Made by a program: the position numbers and the translations under genes
Assembly: GCA_006386115.1 (NCBI GenBank)
Contig: VFIW01000006.1
Location: forward strand, 1,651,060 to 1,715,059
DNA from: Globisporangium splendens
Lineage: Eukaryota; Oomycota; Peronosporomycetes; Pythiales; Pythiaceae
DNA: 64,000 nt
Direction: 5' to 3'
The notes under the pieces: model-generated
Seen by the model: only the letters and a program-made list of their open reading frames with translations
The model's database searches: none
What the model was told of the DNA's origin: nothing
Part shown: positions 36,411 through 45,509 of the stretch, piece after piece
Layout of the letters: each line of letters starts with the position of its first letter
Numbering within the stretch: position 1 is the first letter of the stretch

Positions 36411-39400
36411 GTGTTGACCGTGAACACGAACGGCGTCAAGAAGAACGGACACCTCCTGATCGAAAACCTGCTGTCGAAGTACGCGATGTCGTGCGTCCAA
36501 GAAACCAAGTTCGCGGACCGCTCGCACCTCGCAAGCTTCAAGTTCCACCTCGAGTCCGCATTCGAGCACAAGCTGTTCGTGAGCGACTCGAACTCGCTGC
36601 TGGATCGGCCGACGCGCGGTCGGAGCAATGGAGTGCTGACAGTGCTCCGCTCCGACTTCCCCGGCTTCGACACGGTGCTGGAGATGACCCGAATGACCGT
36701 CCCTGGCCGGTACCTCGTCGTGCGTGTGACGGTTGAGCTCGCTCCCGTCTACATCCACAACGTGTACGCGCCGGTGGACAAGCAAGAGAAACAAGCGTTC
36801 TTCTCAAGCCTGCCGACGGAGGAGTTCGAAGATGGCGCGACGCACTTGGTGCTTGGCGACCTCAACACTCCGCTGGACCTGAGCTTGGACTGTTCGACAC
36901 CAGATCTGCGCTACGACCCGAGTCGTTCGTGCTGCCTTGAGTGGCTGGCACGTCTTGGAGTCGTCGACGCCTGGCGGATCCATCACGACTCGGCACGCGT
37001 GTTCACCGGTCCGATGCCTCGCAAGAACCGTCTTGACTACATTCTGGTCTCGGACGCGTTCTGCAACAGCTTCTACGGCGACGCCAAGTACTTCCTGCCG
37101 AGGCACGCTGGAGACCACCTGGCGCACAGTGTGTCGTTCAAGCCGGGCTCGCAACTGCACGGTCGAGGATACTGGAAGTTCCCGCGCTATCTGCTCGACT
37201 ACCCGTTGGTGGTGTCGGCGATCCAGCGCGAAGCTGAAGATGTCTTGGCACAGCTCCGCTCCGCGTCAAACCCCGGTAAGACGTGGGAGCAGTGGAAGTC
37301 GAGCATCAAGGCGCAGCTGCAGGACCTCCAGAAGAAGCTCCGCGCACAAGACACGCAAGCTGTCGAAGACGCTCGTGTCGCGCTGGATCAAGCTGCTGCT
37401 CGGTACCGAGTCTCTGCTGACGACGCCAACCGAGAACTGTACGAGGAAGCTATGCGCGACTACAAGGAGACGGTGACGCGGTCGAGCCAGTATCACCAAG
37501 ACACTGCGTTCGACTTCCAAGCCGCGAACTCCGAGAAGTCGACGAAACACTTCTTCCGACCGCTGGACACGACCTTGAGGCGGGTCTCGATCGAGGGAGT
37601 CGCGACACCGAGTGGAAGTGTCTCGACGAGCCCTCACGAGATCTGTCTTCGCTTCCTGGAGCACTGGGGGTCCGAGATGGGTGACCCAAACAGTCCGACA
37701 GGAAGAGCTCCTCCATCCGATAACGCTGTGCAGCGCAAGCTTCTCGACTCGGTCGTCCGCGTCCTGTCAGAGCTCGACAGGGAGGCTCTCGACATGGACG
37801 TGACCGCTCTCGACTTGACCGAAGCCATCAAGCACATGAAGGCAACGTCGTCTCCCGGCATGGACGGCTTGACAGCGGGATTCTACCAAGTCGCGCCGGA
37901 CGTGTTCGGACAGTGCCTTGAACTGGTCTTCAACGATCGTCTTGAACGTGGCAAACTTCTCGCGTCGCAGCGCAAGTCGGCTGTCGTGCTGTTGCACAAG
38001 AAGGGTTCGCGTGCAGACCCAGGCAACTACCGACCGATCGCGCTCGTCCAAGTCGACGTGAAGGTGTTATCGAAGGCGCTGACGTATCGGCTGCAGTCTG
38101 CCATACCGAAGCTCATCCACCCGGACCAGAAAGGTTTCGTCCGCGGTCGCTCGATCCATCACCACGTGCGCTTCCTCGCTGATCTCCAAGACCTCGTCAC
38201 CAGTCGCGACGAAGAGGCGTACGCGCTGTTCTTGGATTTCCAGAAAGCGTTCGACCGGGTCAACTGGGACTACATGTTCCGGCTGCTCGAGCGCATGGGG
38301 ATCGGGGACGGCTTCACGCGCTGGGTCAAGCTGCTGTACACGGATCCACAGGCGCATTTGCTGATCAACGGTGACATCCAGCCAGCGCTGCATCCAACGC
38401 GAGGCGTGAAGCAAGGCGATCCGCTGTCCGCGCTGCTCTTTATTCTAACGATCGAGCCGCTCGGCAACATGCTTCGATCGCACGAGGAGTACGGTGTGTG
38501 TCTGAATGACGACCACACTGCGACGAGCATCTTCTTCGCGGACGACTCGACGCTTCTCGGCAGCTCCATCGTGAACCTTCAGGCGCAGCTTGGGCTCGTG
38601 GAGGAGTACTGCCAAGGCTCCGGCGCGAAGTTGAACCTGTCCAAGTCGGTGCTGCTGGCGCTGAACCGGAGTCACGACTGTCCGTCGATGCCTGGTGTCC
38701 AAGTGCTCGGTCGCTCGGAGTCGGTCAAATACCTCGGTATCCCATTCAGCCAGTCGGCTGTCGACGATCGCATCCTTGAGTCGCTTGACCAGCGTTTCTA
38801 CGACGGCTTCAAGTCGTGGTATCGCCGCGCTCGGACACTCCGCGGACGCCTCTTGGTCGCGCAGACCATGGTGCTCTCGCGCTTGTGGCACTACACGCAG
38901 CACGTCTCGGTTCCGTCGGCGGTCGTCCGGCGATGGCAGTCGATGTTGAACCGGTTCGTGCTGAGTCGCAAGCACGATCGCGACGCGACGCACGTCCAGT
39001 TGATCCCGAGTGAGTTCCTGTATCTGCGGCGCGCAGACGGCGGTCTTGGTGTCCCGTGTCTCGACGCGCAGCTCAAGCGACAGCGACTCGTTCTCTCGAT
39101 GCAGTTTGTGGCGCAGGCTCGCGCGTCGAGCGGACGCTGGTGGACGACTGCGAGCACGGAGTTGCTGCGGTCGATACTTCCTCGATACAGCGGCAGTCAC
39201 GCGCTCGACTTGCTGACGATATCACCGCAGCGACACGGCGAGATGATCAAGTGGCGACACGTGTCGACATGGTGGAAGACGACTTGGACGTGGTGGCATC
39301 GGACGCGATGGGAGAAGACGTGGCGCGACCTGCCGTCCGATGATCGCGTCGAGTACGCGCTTCACCAGCCGATCTGGTTCCACTCCGACGCCGATCTTCA

Positions 39401-40499
39401 CTACGAGCAGCGCATGCGCGGCGGCACGACCGCTGCACATCGACGCTGCATCGGCATGGTGCCTGAGCCGCAACGAAGCTTCCGTCTTCACGTCTCTCGT
39501 GTCTTCGGTCTTCGGTCGCTCGCGGACTTCATGCGCGATGGAAGCGCGTGGCCGACGCAAGTCGACTTCGTGAATCGGCACATCGACTTCACACTTGTGG
39601 ACATCACGCCAGCGAAGCAAGCCAAGTGGCTGCGCACGCTATACCGCGAAGCGACGCAGATCGTGGAGCGGCTTGGTGCACTTGCTGTTGTTCTGCAGGC
39701 GACCGACGGAGGTAGCCCGAGGTTGGTACCGTACGTTGGCGTCACGAGCAACGAGAAGCTGTGCTTGTTCCCGGAGATCCCGCGCTCGGCCGCCATGTGC
39801 ATCGTGTGGACGCCGAAGTCGCCGACGAAGCCACACCCGATGAAGATCCACTGGGATCGCGTCGACGAGGACACCATCAAGGCGCATGTGAAGCTTGGCA
39901 AGCGTCTGCGCAAGGTGCTGCTCCCGATCTTCGACGACCTTCAGTTCCGCCTGGCGTTCCGTCTTCTGCCGGTCCGGTCGCGCTTCTAGTTCCTGGAAGC
40001 CGCGAACCCGGGGATACGCAAGTGTGTGCGTGACGGCTGCGACGCGATCGAGTCCGAGCAGCACTTGTTCTTCGACTGCACGCTCGCATCCGGACTGTGG
40101 CGACAGGTGCTCAGCATCACGACGAAGCTCTTCGCGACACGGCCGACGTGGCTTGACATCGCGCTAGCGAGGCAGCTGCGTGTGCGCGACGAGTGGATGG
40201 ACCACGAGACGATCATAGCCGACGTGTGGCATGTCCTTCGCGCGGTGACGCTTCACTTCGTGTGGTCGGATCGCCATCGGTGCCTGTTTGATGGAAGACA
40301 GCCGACACCGACGCTCGCTGCGCTTCATGTGGTGCTGACGACGTCCGCTGCGCACATCCGGTACTTCCAGCGACGCCTGTATTCAGCAGATCAGCAGAAT
40401 CTGCTACGTGAAGCACTCCGGTGTCTGGGCACGCAGTCGGGTTTTGGCGGTTTTGTTGAACACCATCCCGGTATTACCAGTGTCCGTACAACTGCCTAA
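36411..40499 (+). pseudogene. LINE ORF2 (tRL-3), premature stop before the zinc region
   Basis: Endonuclease and RT are open for 1192 codons (FFADDS active site, GVKQGDPLSALLF). TAG at 39987-39989 replaces the Trp codon of the conserved RSRFWFLE. The frame continues to 40499 with CVRDGCDAIESEQHLFFDC. Starts at GTG in the conserved non-ATG context. Confidence 0.88.
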
Positions 40500-40641
40500 C
40501 CGAATACCGGTGGAGGGGTACCAGTCAACACTGGCGATATGCAGTTTGGCAGTTTGCGGTCCCTGCTCTCCATGCCGAGGAGCTCATTTTCAAATTTTCC
40601 AGGTCCAGCTCAAGCAACTCAAGCACCCCAAGCAACTCAAG

Positions 40642-42021
40642 ATGGCCCCGCAGCAGGTCCCCGTACCCAAGCGATCTGACTCTCCCGTCGCCAACTCGAA
40701 GTCGGGCTCCCCTCTGCGGACTGTAATGTCTCCGGCTGCACCTGAAAAGGGGACGGGGGGCATGAGCCCTGAGGGGGGCTCGGCTGACGGCTCAGGCGAC
40801 GAAGAGGATGATGTCGATGCTGCGGTCGAGGACCACGCCCAGCCGAGGACGGGCGAGGGAGACGACCTCGCAGCGACCGATCTCTCCGATCTCCTGCCGG
40901 AGGGGGTGAATGCCAACGTCGAGCTTGATGACGGCGACCGCGTGAGCACTAACGACCTTCCGAGCACCAGCGTGGGCGACAGCGAGAGCGACGACTCCAG
41001 CGCCAGCGAGGACGACGCCAACGGTGATGTCGACCGTACCGAGCATGAAGAGGGCGAGCGCGAGGAGGAGAGTGAAAGCGGGGAGAGCGACGACGAGGAC
41101 TCTGACCCGGAGATTGCGACCCCGCCTCCACTGACCACGGCGCAGCCAGCATCGGCGACGGCGACGAGGACCCTGACAACTGTGACTGGGTACCATCTTC
41201 GAAAGCGGACTGCTGAACAGCTCGAGGCTCTGCGTCCAGTCAAGCGCGCTCGGAAGTCTCGCGTGTGGGAAGGCGAAGGCGAGATCGACACCATAGACAA
41301 GCGGCGAACGACTGCCACGGGACTCGAGTATCGTGTAACGTGGATCGACGGCTCCGACCCGGTGTGGCTGCCGAGAGACCAGCTCATCGAAGATGGCAAC
41401 CTCAACCTGATCGAGACGCTCGACGCGTACTACCTCCGGTACCCGAACCGAGAAGTCAGCTACCAAGAGTACGTCAGCAGGAACGCGCGAGCTTACGCGG
41501 CAATCGCGGACAACGTGGACAACTCGTGCCTGCCCCACGCCATCCAAATGGCACTCGAACTGCTGGGGTATCAGCAGGAGAGCGATCGGCTTCCGGACAT
41601 CTGGGTGAAGTACCTGCAAGACGCGATCGAGGCAAAGGTCCCGCTCAACGAAGGGTTCCACAAGATCAGCGAGATCGTTCGCTACTGTGCAAAGGGCGTG
41701 CCAGAGTGCGGAGTTGAGATCAGCATCAAGACCCTCCGAGTCAACCTCTTCGACGGTGAGGGCGCCGGCCCCATGGCTATCGCCAAGCGCGTTCTTCCCG
41801 ACGAGGACGGTGGTCGCGTGCTCAAGCCCGGTGTATACATCGTCGGCGCGTACAAGCGCAACATGAGGGCGCACTGCTTCGCGATGCAAGTGACCGAGGA
41901 CGAGGACATCATCGTGCGCGAAGAAGGCGTGGACTCTGGCATCGGCGACCAGACGTGGCTGCGCATGATCAAGTTCATCCGCAAGGTGGAAGTGAGGCAA
42001 AAGATTATCTCTGATGAGTGA
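40642..42021 (+). CDS. LINE ORF3: chromodomain-like plus cysteine-peptidase-like protein (tRL-3)
   Basis: 459 aa, intact although ORF1 and ORF2 of this copy are broken. Acidic disordered N-terminus, then HLRKRTAEQLEALRPVKRAR, chromodomain-like segment near 226 (LEYRVTWIDGSDPVWLPRDQ), candidate Cys296 in VDNSCLPHAIQMALELLG, candidate His411 in MRAHCFAMQV. The Cys-His spacing of 115 equals that of tRL-1. The 3' UTR is conserved with tRL-1 for about 200 bp, including the inverted repeat GGGTACATTGTACCC (42065-42079). Confidence 0.75.
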   Translation: MAPQQVPVPKRSDSPVANSKSGSPLRTVMSPAAPEKGTGGMSPEGGSADGSGDEEDDVDAAVEDHAQPRTGEGDDLAATDLSDLLPEGVNANVELDDGDRVSTNDLPSTSVGDSESDDSSASEDDANGDVDRTEHEEGEREEESESGESDDEDSDPEIATPPPLTTAQPASATATRTLTTVTGYHLRKRTAEQLEALRPVKRARKSRVWEGEGEIDTIDKRRTTATGLEYRVTWIDGSDPVWLPRDQLIEDGNLNLIETLDAYYLRYPNREVSYQEYVSRNARAYAAIADNVDNSCLPHAIQMALELLGYQQESDRLPDIWVKYLQDAIEAKVPLNEGFHKISEIVRYCAKGVPECGVEISIKTLRVNLFDGEGAGPMAIAKRVLPDEDGGRVLKPGVYIVGAYKRNMRAHCFAMQVTEDEDIIVREEGVDSGIGDQTWLRMIKFIRKVEVRQKIISDE

Positions 42022-42225
42022 TCCTACCTCTGTACACCTGGAGCCGTTGTGTCAGCGTCTCTTGGGGTACATTGTACCCGCGGGACAGGACAGAAGGGAC
42101 TCCGCCATTCGGACTAAGCATACTCGCGGTGGATCTTTCTCACCCTTTCCAAGTCTGTTCGGCTAGGGTTACATAACCCATATCGGCCATTCTACATTAT
42201 GGAGGAGCGATCGAGAACCGGGTGC

Positions 42226-42298
42226 TGCGCGCTGTGGGGATCGAACCCACGACCTGCTGCTTACAAAGCAGCTGCTCTACCATTTGAGCAAACGAAGA
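42226..42298 (-). pseudogene. tRNA-Thr(TGT)-like sequence in the 3' region of tRL-3
   Basis: D-stem GCTC/GAGC, anticodon stem-loop with TTTGTAA giving TGT, T-arm GTGGG-TTCGATC-CCCAC and discriminator A are good. The 5' acceptor strand (TCTTCGT) does not pair with the 3' strand (AGCGCGC), so it cannot form a normal tRNA; probably chimeric or truncated. It lies between the ORF3 3' UTR and the LINE tail. Confidence 0.6.
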
Positions 42299-42552
42299 TT
42301 GTCGACAAGAAGGCGAAGCGACTCCAACCTGACACAATCGGCACGGACACAACTTCAAGCAACATCGCATACCTGATTCAAGTAACATTCAAGCAACCGT
42401 AGAGCAATATTCAAGAAAAACGACCTTAAAAGTCGAAGATGAGATAGTATGTACGATAGTATTTATATCAGTGAGGTTAGTCATTACCCGGTAGATTGAG
42501 AAGCCACTCAGTCTATTGTAATAGACAAACTTTCAACTGAGCCAAAGGAGCA

Positions 42553-42678
42553 CTCACCCCAACACAGAATTAAAGAGAAGCCTTAGTGCTAGCATCATAG
42601 AATACGCAAGGGCGTAGCGAGCAATTAGAAGTCAGTTTGCCGTACTATTTATTAACAAAAATATACGGACACCTTTCA
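42553..42678 (+). mobile_element. Short element tS-c (5'-truncated)
   Basis: 126 bp: only the 3' part of the tS family (accccaacacagaattaaag to ccgta...tacgg, ACACCTTTC) between target duplications at 42536 and 42679. 5' truncation is typical of target-primed reverse transcription. Confidence 0.85.
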
Positions 42679-42695
42679 ACTGAGCCAAAGGAGCA

Positions 42696-43378
42696 ATATA
42701 CTCGCCCTACCCCACACGCTCACAACACATTCAAAACAACACACACAACACACGCGCTCCACACGCCACACCTCGCACACAACACACAACATCACACCAT
42801 ATTCACACACAACACCACGCGCGTCGCCACCTCCGCGACCTCCCACAGCCTCCGACAACCCCCTCTGCGCACACATGTCCATACCATGCATGTCGCCCCT
42901 CCACGAACCGAACCGAACCGAACCGAACCGAACCGAACCGCACGCGCGCACAACACAACACAACACAACACGGATCGCGTCTCTTGACCCCGTGTCCTGT
43001 CCTTGCGCTCGTCCTCCAGCTTCGCTCCAGACATCGCCCACACTCCACAAAAGCGGCTACACGGTCCACTGAGCGACGTCCGGTACGAAACCTACTCGCT
43101 TCAACATACATACATGCTTGATTGCTTGATTGCGTTATTGTGGAGGCGGCGTCGGAGAGGCAAGAGCACCCCGACGAACTCACAAAGCACCTGGGAAGCA
43201 TCCTCGACACCTGCCAAAGCACACATCCATCTGTCCATCGTGTGCGCTCGTTCAGCATCCAAAAGCATCCAAAAGCATTCAAAAGCATCCAAAACGAAAA
43301 GGATTGCTCCCTACCAGGATCGAACTGGTGACCTTCAGATTATGAGACTAACGCTCTACCGACTGAGCCAAAGGAGCA
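42696..43378. repeat. tRNA-Met array unit U5
   Basis: 683 bp, about 6-7 GAACC repeats, otherwise as U2. Confidence 0.95.
43305..43377 (-). tRNA. tRNA-Met(CAT), copy 5
   Basis: Identical to copy 1, same terminator. tS-d is inserted 1 bp upstream. Confidence 0.97.
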
Positions 43379-44033
43379 CTTCTCAATTTGCTCGCTACCC
43401 CACAAGTCGACTCTTCAGAAGTACCCAAGCCCAGCACCACTCCACTTCCTCCACCTCTCTCTCCCACCCACTCTGCCTGCAGTATGGGTGTAGGGAGAAC
43501 GAAGAAGAAGCGCAAGAAGACGCGCGTTTGGAGTCTGCATCGACATCGCCTTCCAGTTCGCCTCGCAACTGTCCGTCGATCGGCTCCGTCGGTAGAGCTG
43601 ATGCACTTCGCTGAGCGAAGCGACCCGCATTGCGCGTGAGCAACTGCAAGACGACCGAGAGAGGTCGCGCTTGTGCGAGCGGGGAGTGCTCCGATCGCCA
43701 GCACGATCTCGAAGAATCAACCCACAAAACAAGAATCAACCCACAACACAAGAATCAACCCACAACACAAGAATCAACCCAGAATCAAGTTACAACCCAA
43801 CAATCCAGCCTCAAGTGTCGCAACACCAACACTCACAGTTATAGGCCATGACACAAATGCAAACTTCACCAAGCCAACACCAACGATCGCAAAGCAACAA
43901 ACAACATCTCACCCCAACACAGAATTAAAGAGAAGCACTAGTGCTAGCATCACAGAGTACGCAAGGGCGTAGCGAGCAAGTAGAAGTCAGTTTGCCGTAC
44001 TATTTATTAACAACAATATACGGACACCTTTCA
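43379..44033 (+). mobile_element. Short non-autonomous element tS-d
   Basis: 655 bp. LINE-like 5' end, 51-aa basic ORF (43484-43639), a diverged body with aagaatcaacccacaac repeats (43711-43790), and the common 3' tail. Its right duplication is actgagctatcgaggca (44034-44050), not the tRNA-Met version, so the right end came from an insertion at another tRNA gene. Confidence 0.85.
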
Positions 44034-44050
44034 ACTGAGCTATCGAGGCA

Positions 44051-44713
44051 CTTCTCAATTTGCTCGCTACCCCACAAGTCGACTCTTCAGAAGTACCCAA
44101 GCCCATCACCACTCCACTTCCTCCATCTCTCTCTCCCACCCACTCTGCCTGCAGTATGGGTGTAGGGAGAACCAAGAAGAAGCGCAAGAAGACGCGCGTT
44201 TGGAGTCTGCATCGACATCGCCTTCCAGTTCGCCTCGCAACTGTCCGTCGATCGGCTCCGTCGGTAGAGCTGATGCACTTCGCTGAGCGAAGCGACCCGC
44301 ATTGCGCGTGAGCAACTGCAAGACGACCGAGAGAGGTCGCGCTTGTGCGAGCGGGGAGTGCTCCGATCGCCAGCACGATCTCGAAGAATGAACCCACAAG
44401 ACAAGAATGAACCCACAAGTCAAGAAATCAACCCACAAGACAAGAATCAACCCTCAAGGGAAGAATCAACCCAGAATACATCCTCGAGTGTCTCACACCG
44501 ACACTCACACCTCAAAACAGCAAGGTTCAAAGACCTGACGCACAAGCAACCTTCACCAAGTCAACACAAACGACTGCATAGCACAACCAAAATCTCACCC
44601 CAACAGAATTAAAGAGAAGCCTTAGTGCTAGCATCATAGAATACGCAAGGGCGTAGCAAGTAGAAGTCAGTTTGCCGTAGTATTTATTAACAACAATATA
44701 CGGACACCTTTCA
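44051..44713 (+). mobile_element. Short non-autonomous element tS-e
   Basis: 663 bp, tS-a like; basic ORF 44156-44311; tail hairpin and ACACCTTTC. The left duplication is the foreign actgagctatcgaggca, the right one (44714-44730) is of tRNA-Met type: the mirror image of tS-d. Confidence 0.85.
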
Positions 44714-44730
44714 ACTGAGCCAAAGGAGCA

Positions 44731-45416
44731 ATATACTCGCCCTACCCCACACGCTCACAACACATTCAAAACAACACACACAACACACGCGCTCCACACG
44801 CCACACCTCGCACACAACACACAACATCACACCATATTCACACACAACACCACGCGCGTCGCCACCTCCGCGACCTCCCACAGCCTCCGACAACCCCCTC
44901 TGCGCACACATGTCCATACCATGCATGTCGCCCCTCCACGAACCGAACCGAACCGAACCGAACCGAACCGCACGCGCGCACAACACAACACAACACAACA
45001 CGGATCGCGTCTCTTGACCCCGTGTCCTGTCCTTGCGCTCGTCCTCCAGCTTCGCTCCAGACATCGCCCACACTCCACAAAAGCGGCTACACGGTCCACT
45101 GAGCGACGTCCGGTACGAAACCTACTCGCTTCAACATACATACATGCTTGATTGCTTGATTGCGTTATTGTGGAGGCGGCGTCGGAGAGGCAAGAGCACC
45201 CCGACGAACTCACAAAGCACCTGGGAAGCATCCTCGACACCTGCCAAAGCACACATCCATCTGTCCATCGTGTGCGCTCGTTCAGCATCCAAAAGCATTC
45301 AAAAGCATCCAAAACATTCAAAGCATCCAAAACGAAAAGGATTGCTCCCTACCAGGATCGAACTGGTGACCTTCAGATTATGAGACTAACGCTCTACCAA
45401 CTGAGCTATAGGAGAA
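44731..45416. repeat. tRNA-Met array unit U6 with altered tRNA end
   Basis: 686 bp, as other units, but the minisatellite before the tRNA is rearranged and the last 20 bp differ (accaactgagctataggagaa). Confidence 0.93.
45343..45415 (-). pseudogene. Chimeric tRNA-Met copy 6 with a foreign 5' end
   Basis: From the D-stem onward identical to tRNA-Met(CAT), but the first bases read TCTCCTATAGCTCAGTTGG instead of GCTCCTTTGGCTCAGTCGG. Pairs 1-72 and 7-66 are lost. The 5' end looks like that of a different tRNA gene, joined in the shared GGTAGAGC D-arm. Probably not functional, though box A is still usable. Confidence 0.75.
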
Positions 45417-45509
45417 CTTCTCAATTTGCTCGCTACCCCACAAGTCGACTTCCAGAAGAACCCCTCTCCCACCCCGCCCGCCGCTCCCGCCGCCGTCTCG
45501 ACCTTCCCC

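Larger units (their letters stand above)
33548..42535 (+). mobile_element. LINE tRL-3, with ORF3 cassette, ORF1 and ORF2 each carrying a nonsense codon
   Basis: Inserted directly behind the right duplication of tS-b; right duplication 42536-42552. Order: ORF1 (TGA at 34415), ORF2 (TAG at 39987), ORF3, tRNA-Thr-like sequence, 3' tail with agtatgtac(g)atagtatttatatcag, shared with tRL-1, and the hairpin gtctat-tgta-atagac. It is the most diverged LINE copy in the window. Confidence 0.9.
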
